Source of the DNA: a virus
IMG/VR virus record: IMGVR_UViG_3300021406_000010
Coordinates: 1 to 64,000 of that record
DNA: 64,000 nt
Reading direction: 5' to 3' (one strand)
Shown here: one piece after another, positions 1 to 8,816 of the stretch
Position numbering within the stretch: position 1 is the first letter of the stretch
Layout: each line of letters opens with the position of its first letter
Notes under the pieces: model-generated
What the model was told of the DNA's origin: nothing
Databases searched by the model: none
The model's input: only the letters and a program-made list of their open reading frames with translations
Translations under genes and position numbers: made by a program

Positions 1-3000
1 CGGTAGCACTCGTGTCCGGTAGGGTGCTCGCCGGTCCCGCCACAGCAGCTGCACCCGCCGCAGTGCGCGTCGGCTGAGCCATCCAGGCCGCAGGCCAGGC
101 ATGACCCGTCCGTGGCTTCAGCGAAATCATGGGGGGCGTCCTGGGCGTCGCCCATCGTGCCGTCAATCCCGGCCTGCTGCCGCAACGCCTCGCCGGCCTC
201 CTGCGGGTCCTCCCCGGTGGTCGAGGGCAGCGCGGCCTCCGGCTCCTCGTGCAGCTCCGCGAGCGCCCCGCCCAGCTCGGGAATGCGCGGGTCCGACGGC
301 ACCGGCGTCCCGGAGCAGGTGACCGGCCAGGTGAGCGACTCCTCCATCCGGATGCCCTGCGGGTCGCGAGGGGTGATGGACGTCGAGGGGCCTCCGGCGA
401 GCACCTGGCCGCCATAGGGGAACGGCTCCTGCCACTCCTGGCCGCTCATGTCGTCGAGGGCGGCGACGTTGGACAGCGGCATCTGGAACACGCTGTCGTC
501 GATCTGGCCCCAGTTGTCCGGGTCGGGGGCGGCCAGCGGGCCGTAGGAGCCGGGGTCGGTGTCCTTGTCGGGCGGCGAGGTGGCCCCGTACGGCTTCTGC
601 GGCGGGTGCCTGCTGACGTTCTCGCTTCCCCACGGGGCGTTCGCCTGGTCAGCGGTAACCCTGCGGCCGTAGGCGTGCATGCCCTCCTCGTCGAAGGCCT
701 GCGCGCGGGACCATGCTCCCGGGCGGGGGGAGGCCGGCTGCCAGTGCGGGGAGCTGGCGTCGGGCGGCGGCGGGTTCGACTTGTCCAGCCCGTGGTTGAC
801 GTCCATGTCCCACCGGACGTCATGCGGGTTGAAGTACCGGTTCCACCCGGCGGAGGGGTGGACATTGTGGATGTTCAGGTGCGGGGCCGCGTCCTTGCCG
901 GCGAATCCCGCCCACCACCGGGCGCCCTGCCGGGTGCGCACCCCGTGGTTGACCCAGGCGTCATTGGATGCCGCGTGCCTGGTCAGCTCTCCCATCATCC
1001 TGGTGGCGACCCCCTGGCCGCGCGCCGCCCTGGCGGTGTGCAGCATGGAGACCCTGATGGCCCGCGCGTCGTCGGACTGCTGGAAGTGCAGGCTGCCCAG
1101 GGCGCGGCCGTCCTCGCCGGTGGCGATCACCGCGTGGGTCGGGGTGCTCATGGCGGGATTCGCGCGGGCGAGCCTGGCGCGCTCCTCGTGGGCGAGCTCG
1201 CTGACGCGCACGCTGTAGTCCCCGACTGGCCGCCGGGACCAGAGCCAGGCGGTGACCTGGCCGTCGCCGGGGAAATGGCAGTCCCCGGGGTGGCTGAAGG
1301 CGCATAGCCCGCCCTCGCCGTCGTCCCCCTCGTCGTCCTGGCCCGGGATGCCGGACGTCTTGCTGATGCTGGCGGACGGGGCCAGCCACTCCTGGCGCCA
1401 CCGGCCCGCGTGGGGCTCGCCCTCGTACGGCGGCCAGGATTTCACTACCACCTGGTGCGGAGCCTCAGTCGGCCCGGGGGTGACCTGCTGGCCGAACATG
1501 CCCCGCGACTGGGCCTCCAGCCGCACCGCGCACACGTGGGAGCACATCCGGCCCGCGTACCTCGTGCTTCCCTTCCGCTCGTTCTGGTGGTAGCTGGCCC
1601 ACGGGCAGCCGCAAATCCAGGCCATCACGTTGCGGTGGCCTGGGTAGGACTGGAAGCCGGACTCGTAGGTGGCGTGGTCGCCGCGCACCTCGCCGATCAC
1701 CGTGCCCGATGCCACGTGGGTGATCCGCACCGCGCCCTCGGCGCGCAGCCGCTTGGCCTTGTCCATCACGTCCCGCCAGGTGGCGGTCAGGTGGAACCGC
1801 ACCTCGGGATGGGCGGCGGCCACCTTGCGGCTGCGCCTGCCGTCCTGCGATCCCTGTGTGAAGGCCGGGCCGCCCTCGGTGACGGGGGCCTGCGCCATCG
1901 GCCAGGCGCGCGGCTCGCCCGCCTCGAGTGAGTCGCCCTCGTCGTCGTGCTCGTGCTGCCCTAGCCCGGCCACCGCGTTGTCGACCTGGTCCCGGAAGCC
2001 GCTGACCTCCTCCGGCGGGGCGTCCGGCCCCGGCACCCGGCCGGTGCCGTCCTTGGAGGAGGCGCGCAGCTGCTGGCCGTGCATCTCGTCCCACGGCCCC
2101 TCCTGCGACGGCACTTCCGCCACGTACGCGGGAACCTCCGGGGCGGCCTTCCCGGCGGCGGCGGCCAGCAGCCTCGCGATGGCCCGGTGGTGGCCGTCCC
2201 CGATCACCTTGCGGCCGTCGGGCAGCGCGACGACCAGCGCCGGCTTGCCGTTGCCCTCCTCCATGAACGCGGTGACGCGGCGGGGCTGGGAGCTGGCCGT
2301 CCAGTGCGCGCGGTCGCCCCAGTCGATCTCGTGCAGCGGCACCATCTGCGGGCCGGTGACGGCGGCGGCGCGGATCCACTCCAGCGCGGCGGGCGGGTAG
2401 TCGTCGGCCAGCTGGGCGACCAGCGCCTCCCGGGCGCCGCGCGAGGACAGGGTGTGGTGCACCCAGCGGTGCCTGCCCTGCTGGTGGTCCAGCAGCCCGG
2501 CGACGTCGGTCCACTCGCCGTTGGCGTATTCCTCCCGGGTGTCCTCCGGCTTCCCGGTCCGGTCCGGCCGGGTGGACAGCAGGTCGGCGGCCGGCATCTC
2601 GGGCCACCGCTCCTCCGGGTCCTCGGCCGCCTGCGCCTGGAACCCGGGCGGATCGCGGTCCTCGTCGGTGAAGCCCGGGGACGGCACGAAGTCCCCCCAG
2701 GTCATGGTTGGCACGTCGTGCCAGGAGTGCAGGGTACCGCGCTCGGCGGGCGTCCACGGCACGCGGGCGGTGAACGGGCCGATCGGCAGGCCGGGACCGC
2801 TGCCGGACGAGATGCCCTCCGGGTACATGCCGACGGTGGCCCCGTTGGCGTCCTCCTTGTCCTCCCCGTGCACCGGCTGGCTCCACCTGGGGTCGCCCTC
2901 CCCCTCGGTGGACCTCTCGTCGTAGGAGTCCGGCCCGGCCGCGCGGGGCACGGTGCCGTGCTGCGGGGCGTCGCCGTGGCCGTCCACGTGGGTGCCGTTG

Positions 3001-3593
3001 ATGTCGGTGGCATGGTGCCGCATTCCCATGAGGGCGGCGGCCTCCTCGATCTGCGCGAGCCGGGCCATCGCCGGCGGCATCTCCCACGGCGGCGGCGGGG
3101 CCTCCTCCTGCGGGCCGATGTTCTCGTGCACCCACTCCTGCTGGCCCGGCTCGGCCCAGTACACTCCGGCATCGCCCTCGCCGCCGTTATAGTTCTCGTC
3201 GCGGAGGTCCTCCGGCCGTCCCCAGGTGCTGTCGGCGGTCCTGCGGGACCCGATCACGGTGATGATCCCTCCCGGGTCGGGCCGGTCATGCAGGATGGTG
3301 CCCATCTCCGGGTACCAGTAAGAGGCCATTCGCGTGTCCAGCGAGTCATCTACCTCGTCCAGCGCGGCCGTCACCCCGGAGGGCAGCAGGCCCGGCGGGA
3401 CGCCCGCGTAGGGGGAGCGCACGGCGTCGGGCAGCGGGCGCAGCTGGCTGGCGGTGTAGGCGCCCTGGCCCATGCCGCCGTCGAGGACCACCTGGTACTC
3501 CTCGACGCCCGGCGCGAATGATCCCGACACGAACAGGACGCGGCCGGGGATGTTGTCGATCGTCATCACCCGCTGTCCGACCCTGAAGTCCAT
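1..3593 (-). CDS. Large multidomain phage protein (ParB-like, SWIM-type zinc, GNAT modules), 3' end beyond window
   Basis: An open minus-strand frame runs from ATG at 3593 (preceded by GGAGAGGAGG) to the left edge with no stop, about 1,197 residues visible. The N-terminal 55 residues look like a small beta-barrel. A ParB-like motif GDGHHRA lies near residue 466. Around residues 660-690, CGC followed by CSHVC fits a SWIM-type CxCxnCxH zinc site. Near residue 860, ARGQGVATRM fits the acetyl-CoA loop of a GNAT acetyltransferase. A Cys-rich patch (CLACG, CGGCSCC) sits near the left edge. The mix of unrelated modules joined by acidic linkers resembles the polyvalent proteins further right. Frame choice rests on sensible composition (W, Y, D, H) against Arg/Gly-rich alternatives. 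Confidence 0.8.
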   Translation of the reverse strand, partial: MDFRVGQRVMTIDNIPGRVLFVSGSFAPGVEEYQVVLDGGMGQGAYTASQLRPLPDAVRSPYAGVPPGLLPSGVTAALDEVDDSLDTRMASYWYPEMGTILHDRPDPGGIITVIGSRRTADSTWGRPEDLRDENYNGGEGDAGVYWAEPGQQEWVHENIGPQEEAPPPPWEMPPAMARLAQIEEAAALMGMRHHATDINGTHVDGHGDAPQHGTVPRAAGPDSYDERSTEGEGDPRWSQPVHGEDKEDANGATVGMYPEGISSGSGPGLPIGPFTARVPWTPAERGTLHSWHDVPTMTWGDFVPSPGFTDEDRDPPGFQAQAAEDPEERWPEMPAADLLSTRPDRTGKPEDTREEYANGEWTDVAGLLDHQQGRHRWVHHTLSSRGAREALVAQLADDYPPAALEWIRAAAVTGPQMVPLHEIDWGDRAHWTASSQPRRVTAFMEEGNGKPALVVALPDGRKVIGDGHHRAIARLLAAAAGKAAPEVPAYVAEVPSQEGPWDEMHGQQLRASSKDGTGRVPGPDAPPEEVSGFRDQVDNAVAGLGQHEHDDEGDSLEAGEPRAWPMAQAPVTEGGPAFTQGSQDGRRSRKVAAAHPEVRFHLTATWRDVMDKAKRLRAEGAVRITHVASGTVIGEVRGDHATYESGFQSYPGHRNVMAWICGCPWASYHQNERKGSTRYAGRMCSHVCAVRLEAQSRGMFGQQVTPGPTEAPHQVVVKSWPPYEGEPHAGRWRQEWLAPSASISKTSGIPGQDDEGDDGEGGLCAFSHPGDCHFPGDGQVTAWLWSRRPVGDYSVRVSELAHEERARLARANPAMSTPTHAVIATGEDGRALGSLHFQQSDDARAIRVSMLHTARAARGQGVATRMMGELTRHAASNDAWVNHGVRTRQGARWWAGFAGKDAAPHLNIHNVHPSAGWNRYFNPHDVRWDMDVNHGLDKSNPPPPDASSPHWQPASPRPGAWSRAQAFDEEGMHAYGRRVTADQANAPWGSENVSRHPPQKPYGATSPPDKDTDPGSYGPLAAPDPDNWGQIDDSVFQMPLSNVAALDDMSGQEWQEPFPYGGQVLAGGPSTSITPRDPQGIRMEESLTWPVTCSGTPVPSDPRIPELGGALAELHEEPEAALPSTTGEDPQEAGEALRQQAGIDGTMGDAQDAPHDFAEATDGSCLACGLDGSADAHCGGCSCCGGTGEHPTGHECY

Positions 3594-3627
3594 GCCGCCT
3601 CCTCTCCCCTTCCGCGCAGGGCTGGCG

Positions 3628-3651
3628 GATAGCAGCTTTCCTTGCTATCGT
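3628..3651 (+). promoter_or_regulatory. Bidirectional promoter/operator element
   Basis: GATAGC at 3628 and GCTATC at 3644 form an inverted repeat around AGCTTTCCTT. Rightward, TGC-TATCGT looks like an extended -10 and ends exactly six bases before ATG 3658, which predicts a leaderless transcript. Leftward, the second arm would drive the multidomain gene that starts at 3593 through a leader of about 35-40 bases. Confidence 0.6.
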
Positions 3652-3657
3652 GCAAGC

Positions 3658-4056
3658 ATGACAAGCATGGCTGGGACTTTCCCGGTGACTAGCCTCATCA
3701 CGATCGCCGCCATCTTCCTGCTGGCCGTCGCCGGGGCCATGGCGGGCCTGGTGATGGCGGGCAGCCGGTCCGTAACCAAGTGGCCGCCGAAGCCCCCGGC
3801 GCGGCCGGAGGACCGGCTGCCCGCCATCCGGGGGCCACAGGAGCTGCAGGCACTGCCCGCGCCCCGCCCGGTCCTCGCGCTGCCGGCCGCCCCGGCCGGG
3901 TGCTCGCTAGCATCCTGCGGCGGCCCCCGCCAGGAGTGGCTGCTGACCGTGATGGTCGGCGGCGTCGCCCGGCGGGACCTCGGCTTCTGCTCGTGGGAGT
4001 GCATGGAGAAGTGGAAGCGGGCCGACATGGCCAGCCGCGCGCTGGCCGCCAGGTAA
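3658..4056 (+). CDS. Small membrane-anchored protein with Cys-rich tail
   Basis: 132 residues. Residues about 10-34 form one strongly hydrophobic segment (AAIFLLAVAGAMAGLVMAG within it), followed by a Pro-rich linker and a C-terminal part with four cysteines (CSLASC, FCSWEC) that could bind a metal. The start is the ATG placed six bases after a -10-like box, with no Shine-Dalgarno sequence. Function unknown. It heads a three-gene plus-strand island inside minus-strand structural genes. Confidence 0.7.
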   Translation: MTSMAGTFPVTSLITIAAIFLLAVAGAMAGLVMAGSRSVTKWPPKPPARPEDRLPAIRGPQELQALPAPRPVLALPAAPAGCSLASCGGPRQEWLLTVMVGGVARRDLGFCSWECMEKWKRADMASRALAAR

Positions 4057-4067
4057 GGGGAAAGGCA

Positions 4068-4355
4068 GTGCCAGCGATCGACATGCCAGTCAGCCCTGAC
4101 GGCAGCCGCCTGCTCATCGGTGGCAACGACAACCACGGCAAGCCGCGCCAGGAGTTCGCCGACCAGCTCGCCGCAGCGGACGAGGGCCAGTACCTCGAGC
4201 TGGCCGAGCGCTATGTCTGGCTGTCCGCGTACGCGGCCAATAACCGGCGAAGCGACTACCACTGGAAGTGCGACGCGGCTTACGCGGAGGCGAAGAGGCG
4301 CGGCAAGCCAGGCCTGTACGACAGGGCGCACCGCCATGCGTCCGGTTCCGAGTGA
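4068..4355 (+). CDS. Hypothetical protein, 95 residues
   Basis: GTG start after AGGGGAAAGG, 11 bases past the previous stop. Soluble, rich in charged and aromatic residues (SDYHWKCDAAYAEAKRRG). No recognised family. It overlaps the next gene by GTGA, so the two are probably translated together. Confidence 0.65.
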   Translation: MPAIDMPVSPDGSRLLIGGNDNHGKPRQEFADQLAAADEGQYLELAERYVWLSAYAANNRRSDYHWKCDAAYAEAKRRGKPGLYDRAHRHASGSE

Positions 4356-4600
4356 CAGTGCTCAGCTGCGAGTTCCACGGCCCGCTCCGGCACCGCCCGG
4401 AGCGGGCCGCGTGGGTGTGCCCCGGGTGGGACGGCGAGGGCTGCAGGAACGGACTCCTCGGCACCGATGGCATCTCTGAGGAGGCATACGCCAGGGTGGA
4501 CGCGGGCCTGACGTACTGGCCAGGGGCTGACGTGGACGGGGTGCCCTGGCGCGAGGCGCGCGAGAGGCTCAGGGCTACCCGGTCGCCCCGGGGAACGTAG
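4352..4600 (+). CDS. Hypothetical protein, 82 residues, with possible zinc site
   Basis: GTG start overlaps the previous stop (GTGA). The first half carries C-x2-H and C-x8-C spacings (LSCEFH, CPGWDGEGC) that could hold a metal. Its 3' end runs 26 bases into the convergent esterase/fibre gene. No recognised family. Confidence 0.6.
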   Translation: MTVLSCEFHGPLRHRPERAAWVCPGWDGEGCRNGLLGTDGISEEAYARVDAGLTYWPGADVDGVPWREARERLRATRSPRGT

Positions 4601-7343
4601 CCGCCTGGCCCCGCCGCCACGCCTCGTAGGCCTGGTCGGCCGCCTGCTGGGCGCGGTAGGCGGCACCGTACAGGAACCCGGCCGTCCCGTCGGTGCCGCC
4701 CGCCTGGCGCATCATGCGGTACTCGGCCCAGGCCTTGCCCGCTGCCTCCGAGGCTGCCGTGAAGGCCGTCCACAGGCTGGCCGCGCTCACCACCGTCATG
4801 CCGGACGCCACGGCGGCGAGGCTCCCCGGGGCGGCCATCGACGCGGCGCCCCGGACGGTGGCCAGCGGCGCGGCGCCGATGGCGCCTAGGCCTGACAGCA
4901 CTGGCCTCGCGCTGAGCGCGGATGAGGACGCCAGCGCGCCGGATCCGGACATGGCGGCGGCTTCCGGCAGCCGGGGCGCGGCGCCCATCGTCCCGGCTCC
5001 CGACAGGACGGCGGTCCCCGCTGGCGGCGCGGCGGACAGCGTCCCGGAACCGGACAGGGACGCCGCGATGCCCTCGGCCGGCGCGGAGGACAGGGACCCT
5101 GCCCCGGAAAGCGCGGCGGCGGCCATGGAGCCCTGGAGGGCGCTGAGCGTCCCGGACCCCGACAGGACGGCCGGGAGGGCCTCGCTGCCGGCGAGGGACC
5201 CGGACCCGGACAGGGGGACGGCGAGGCCCTCGGCGACGGCGAGGGACCCGGATCCCGCCATCGCGCTGCCGCCGGGCAGCACCGGGGCGGCACCGAGCGT
5301 CCCGGACCCCGACAGGGACGCGGTCCCCGGGAGCTGCGGGAGCGCCGTCACGGACCCTGAACCCGACATGGAGGGAGCGGCCTGCTGGCCAGGGGCGGCG
5401 CCGAGCGCCCCGGAGCCGTCCAGGGCGGCTGCCCCGCTGAGCTGGGAGGACGCCGCCAGTGCCCCGGAGCCGGACATCGCGGCCGATGGCGCCTGCTGCG
5501 GGGACGCGCTGAGGGACCCGTTCCCGTCCAGGGGGGCGGCGGCCCCCAGGGCGGGGGAGGCCGCCAGGGATCCGGCCCCGTCCAGGGGGGCGGCAGCTGC
5601 CTGGACGGGGGCCATCCCGGGGTCCAGCCGCAGCGACGCCAGGTCAAGCATGCTCTCCAGCAGCGGGTGCGGCACCTGCTGCGGCAGCATGGTCGTCGCC
5701 TGCGCGTAGCTGGAGGGGATGATCGCGCTCAGCGCCGCCTGGACCCAGTCGGGCTGCCACGCATGCGACTCGGACGTGTTGGCGAAGGTGTACGTGTGCG
5801 GGATCCCGGCGCTGGTAAGCGCCGAGTCGTAAGCCGGGACGTCGGCCCCGAAGGCGGGGCCGAGGCCGATCCAGATCCTGTTGACGCCGTACTGCCCGGT
5901 CGCCGCCCGGACGGGCAGCTGCGGCGGCAGCTCCCAGGTCGACGTGAAGTTGCCGCTCGTGCCGTAGAACAGCGCCGGCGAGCCGCCGACGGCACCCCCG
6001 TTCGTGGGGTCCGTGCCGTCGTAATCGGTCATCATCGCGGGAAAATCCCAGGATGCCGCCGCCGCGAAGGCGTCCTGATGCCGGAACAGCAGTCCCTGGG
6101 CGCCCAGCCCGGAGCGGCTGAACCCGATCAGGTAGACCTTCTCGCTGCCGGTGACGGCGAGGTTCGCCTGGATCCACGCCACCACCAGCATCGTGTACCG
6201 CTCATAGCTGATCGTGGGATCCAGCGGGTTGTCCGCGTACCACGGGCCGTTGAAGCTAACGCCGGGGTACCCCGGCTGGATGCAGGTCAGGTTGAAGGCG
6301 TTGTGCGCCCCCAGTCCCTGGGCCACGCCGATGCTGTCGCCGAATGTCGTGTCCTGGTTCGCGTCGACCGGCAGCATGACGAGGAAGGCGTGCGGGTAGC
6401 TCGCTGACGGCGCGGCCGGGGCCAGCACCCGCATGGTCGTCGAGCCGCCGGCCCACGGGCTCGTCACGTTCCACGTGTCGATGCCGCCGGACGACGACCC
6501 GTACGAAACGGTCAGGTCCGCGACGCCCTGGGCCTGCCAGTCGGCCCGCTGCCACGCCTCCTCGAGCAGCATGGCGGTGAAGTGGGGGTGCGGCGGGATC
6601 AGCGGCGGCGCCACCGGGGCGGACACAACGGCAGGGCCGCCCGCCGCGACGGTGGCAAGCTCTATCGTCCACTCGGTCCACCAGTTGTCGGTGGCGTTGG
6701 ACGTGGTGAACGACCCGCCGCCGATGGCCGCCCCTACAGCGCCCGCGCTGCCCGCCGAGTCGGCGCTGGCGTTGCAGACGCCCGAGTTGCCGTTGGACAG
6801 CTGCCGCTGCGTCATCCCGGAGGGGACCCCGGTGATGCTGCCGCCCGAGTCCGGGGTGATCGGACCGAGCTGGACGACCCACGACCCGGCCCGCAGCGCC
6901 GTCCCTGACGGGGTGGTGCCGACGGCGGTCTCCGCGCCGAACGCCGGGGTGATGGACTGCGCGATCGGGTCGGCGACCCAGAAGCCGCTGTAGGAGTCAT
7001 GGGTGGCGGTCCACCAGAAGCCATCGGTGGAGCCGATGCCGCCGGTCCAGGAGATGGTGAACGTGCTGTTCGGGTCAGACGCGGTGGCGACCCGCCACCA
7101 GGCCGTGGCGAAGGTCCCGGCGGTGCCGTTCTCGGCGGCCACCAGGGGGCCTATCGGCGTCCACGCGCCGCCGCCCGATGTCGGCGTGCTCGTGGCCGGC
7201 CCGGACAACGGGAACGAGAACGTGTTGATCCCGACGATCATCACGTCGCCGACGGCCACGCCCGCCGGGATGGTGAACGTGAACGGGGTGGTGTGGGCGC
7301 TCTCCCCGAGGGTCGCCGTGGTGCCCGTGTTGTGCGTCGCCAT
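4575..7343 (-). CDS. Fibre/receptor-binding-type protein with alpha/beta-hydrolase (esterase) domain and LSGSG repeats
   Basis: 922 residues, ATG 7343 after GCAGGAGGGGG. Residues about 1-230 are Thr/Ser/Gly/Trp-rich beta structure of the kind found at the base of phage fibres. Residues about 250-560 look like an alpha/beta-hydrolase: the nucleophile elbow GFSRSG lies near 409, with FGADVPAYDS and SESHAWQPDW as candidate acid and histidine sites. Residues about 570-840 hold about 14 copies of a 16-18-residue repeat built on L-[SD]-G-[SAN]-G-[ST]-L. The C-terminal 70 residues are Ala-rich and helical with several aromatic residues. It probably binds and de-acetylates or cleaves a cell-surface polymer (inference). 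It lies downstream of other fibre/head-type genes. Confidence 0.75.
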   Translation of the reverse strand: MATHNTGTTATLGESAHTTPFTFTIPAGVAVGDVMIVGINTFSFPLSGPATSTPTSGGGAWTPIGPLVAAENGTAGTFATAWWRVATASDPNSTFTISWTGGIGSTDGFWWTATHDSYSGFWVADPIAQSITPAFGAETAVGTTPSGTALRAGSWVVQLGPITPDSGGSITGVPSGMTQRQLSNGNSGVCNASADSAGSAGAVGAAIGGGSFTTSNATDNWWTEWTIELATVAAGGPAVVSAPVAPPLIPPHPHFTAMLLEEAWQRADWQAQGVADLTVSYGSSSGGIDTWNVTSPWAGGSTTMRVLAPAAPSASYPHAFLVMLPVDANQDTTFGDSIGVAQGLGAHNAFNLTCIQPGYPGVSFNGPWYADNPLDPTISYERYTMLVVAWIQANLAVTGSEKVYLIGFSRSGLGAQGLLFRHQDAFAAAASWDFPAMMTDYDGTDPTNGGAVGGSPALFYGTSGNFTSTWELPPQLPVRAATGQYGVNRIWIGLGPAFGADVPAYDSALTSAGIPHTYTFANTSESHAWQPDWVQAALSAIIPSSYAQATTMLPQQVPHPLLESMLDLASLRLDPGMAPVQAAAAPLDGAGSLAASPALGAAAPLDGNGSLSASPQQAPSAAMSGSGALAASSQLSGAAALDGSGALGAAPGQQAAPSMSGSGSVTALPQLPGTASLSGSGTLGAAPVLPGGSAMAGSGSLAVAEGLAVPLSGSGSLAGSEALPAVLSGSGTLSALQGSMAAAALSGAGSLSSAPAEGIAASLSGSGTLSAAPPAGTAVLSGAGTMGAAPRLPEAAAMSGSGALASSSALSARPVLSGLGAIGAAPLATVRGAASMAAPGSLAAVASGMTVVSAASLWTAFTAASEAAGKAWAEYRMMRQAGGTDGTAGFLYGAAYRAQQAADQAYEAWRRGQAATFPGATG
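4850..5630 (-). repeat. About 14 coding repeats of 48-54 bp (LSGSG-type)
   Basis: The minus-strand translation shows successive units such as LDGAGSLAASP, MSGSGALAASS, LSGSGTLGAAP, LSGSGTLSAAP and LSGAGTMGAAP at 16-18-residue spacing. DNA copies are divergent but clearly related. The repeated frame also creates a long Asp/Pro/Arg-rich antisense reading frame. Confidence 0.85.
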
Positions 7344-7366
7344 GGGCGCCCCCTCCTGCTAGGAGG

Positions 7367-7915
7367 TCAGCTGGCTGCCCACGCCATCAGGTTGTACGTG
7401 GTGATGCTGTTGCTCGCCGAGCTGGTGCCCCACGCGGCGCCGACGCCGATGGCGCGGTTGGCGGTGGTGTCCACGGTCACCGTCCGCAGCGCCTGCGTGG
7501 CCGGCATCGGGATGGGGGCGGCCATCGCGGTCAGGGACGTCCCCAGGTGCAGGACGCCCTGGCCCTTGAAGGAGCCGGAAGCGCCGATCGAGCGCAGCCG
7601 GCCCCGCCACCAGGCCTCCCACGGCCACGCCGCCGCGCCCGATCCGGTCGTGGTGGCGGTCGTCTGCGCCAGGATGCTGGTCGGGGCCGCTCCCGCCGAG
7701 CCGTTGAACCAGAAGCCGAGCGCCAGGGTCGGCGTGCCGGTCGTGGAGAACTCGCCGTGTGCGTACAGGTACAGCTCCAGCCCGACGTCCATCATCTGCT
7801 GCGGGAGGACCAGCTGCGGGGTTGGCGAGATGTCCTGGAATGTCGTGAATGTCGTGAATGCGCTGCCGTCCGCGACGTTCAGCGGGGTCAGCGGGCCGAC
7901 GATGGGCAGTCTCAC
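7367..7915 (-). CDS. Probable virion fibre/head decoration protein, 182 residues
   Basis: GTG start after GAGGGGAGCC. Thr/Ala/Gly/Trp-rich beta-type composition with few charged residues, as in small actinophage structural proteins next to fibre genes. No enzymatic motif. It lies between the esterase-type fibre protein and the Gp80-like protein, transcribed with both. The exact virion role is inferred from position only. Confidence 0.6.
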   Translation of the reverse strand: MRLPIVGPLTPLNVADGSAFTTFTTFQDISPTPQLVLPQQMMDVGLELYLYAHGEFSTTGTPTLALGFWFNGSAGAAPTSILAQTTATTTGSGAAAWPWEAWWRGRLRSIGASGSFKGQGVLHLGTSLTAMAAPIPMPATQALRTVTVDTTANRAIGVGAAWGTSSASNSITTYNLMAWAAS

Positions 7916-7928
7916 GTGCTGGCTCCCC

Positions 7929-8378
7929 TCACCAGGCCGAGGCGTCGGCGGTGACCGAGGACGCGGCGAAGCTGACCGTGTTCCCGTTGGACAGGGTGAA
8001 GCTGGTGACCGCCCCCTGCAGGTACCGCAGCGGGGTCGCGGCCGAGTCCCAGACCTCGATCGCGGTGACGGCGGACCAGGCGGCGCCGGCCGTCCAGGAG
8101 ACGGCGTTGGAATTGGTGATCACCCCGCCGGACGGGGTGCCGAAGGCGGGGGACCCGAGCGTTGACCCGCCGGCGGTGTACCCGGTGGCCGACAGCTCGG
8201 TCCCGTTGGCGGTGTCCGACCCGGCGGTGGTCATCAGCCGCATCTTGAACGGCGGCGTGACAGTGAAGGCCGACCCGCCGCCGGCCCCCGGGGTGTAGGT
8301 GGTGGTGGCCGTCAGGCAGTAGAGCGCCTGCATCAGCTTGTTGACCAGGTTGCAGCCGCCCGTGTTGCGGTCCGTCAT
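7929..8378 (-). CDS. Gp80-like minor structural protein, about 149 residues
   Basis: Start taken as ATG 8378, just after the upstream stop; a GTG nine bases earlier is also possible. The central pattern GSPAFG...NSNAVSWT...WSAVTAIEVWDSAATP followed by a C-terminal NGNTVSFAASSVT closely follows a widespread small phage structural family, often next to fibre or head genes. It lacks catalytic motifs. I am fairly sure of the family and less sure of the virion location. Confidence 0.65.
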   Translation of the reverse strand: MTDRNTGGCNLVNKLMQALYCLTATTTYTPGAGGGSAFTVTPPFKMRLMTTAGSDTANGTELSATGYTAGGSTLGSPAFGTPSGGVITNSNAVSWTAGAAWSAVTAIEVWDSAATPLRYLQGAVTSFTLSNGNTVSFAASSVTADASAW

Positions 8379-8379
8379 G

Positions 8380-8766
8380 CTAGGCACGGGCCGCCTCCCC
8401 GGCGAGCACGCCCAGGTCCAGGACGGTCACGGTGAGGGGGCGGCACGCCGTGCAGCCGTCGACTCCCTTGCCGCAGTGGCCTCCCGGGCACGGCTCGCCC
8501 GGCGGCGTGACCGCCTGGCACGCGGCCGGGTTGACGTCGGGGCACGGCGCCCCCCTGTGGTTCAGCCCGGCGCCGGGGCAGCTGTTGGCGGCCTGCCCGT
8601 GGTGGTGCGGCAGCGCGCAGCACCCCGCTCCGGGGGTGCACTGCAGCGCGGCGTCCAGGTCGGCCACGCGGCAGCCGTCCGCGTGGCCCGCCTCCGGGCT
8701 GCACCCGGCCGTGCACGAGACCGTGGTGCTGGCCCGGCAGCCGTTGCATGTCAGGATCAGCCGCAT
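8380..8766 (-). CDS. Cysteine-rich small protein, 128 residues
   Basis: ATG 8766 after GGGAG. About 17 cysteines plus several His and Pro residues (CNGC, CPGGHCGKG, CTAC) suggest several bound zinc ions or disulfides. It lies directly downstream of the portal gene, four codons before the Gp80-like gene. No family recognised. Confidence 0.6.
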   Translation of the reverse strand: MRLILTCNGCRASTTVSCTAGCSPEAGHADGCRVADLDAALQCTPGAGCCALPHHHGQAANSCPGAGLNHRGAPCPDVNPAACQAVTPPGEPCPGGHCGKGVDGCTACRPLTVTVLDLGVLAGEAARA

Positions 8767-8816
8767 CGGCGACTCCCGTCGTCAGGGGGACTGCGTCACC
8801 CCTTCCGGGCCGCTGG

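Noticed and set aside
129-1307. Long plus-strand reading frame opposite the left-end protein
   Set aside because: Composition is Val/Gly/Arg-rich with almost no Trp, Tyr or Lys; the minus-strand frame has natural composition and recognisable domains.
1465-3135. 556-codon minus-strand frame
   Set aside because: Arg/Gly/Ala/Pro-rich shadow of the open minus-strand frame that starts at ATG 3593 and carries the ParB-like, zinc and GNAT modules.
2079-3521. 480-codon plus-strand frame
   Set aside because: Shadow of the minus-strand multidomain gene; no ribosome binding site and biased composition.
4693-5709. 338-codon plus-strand frame rich in Pro, Asp and Ala
   Set aside because: It is the antisense image of the LSGSG repeats; its own repeats simply mirror those.
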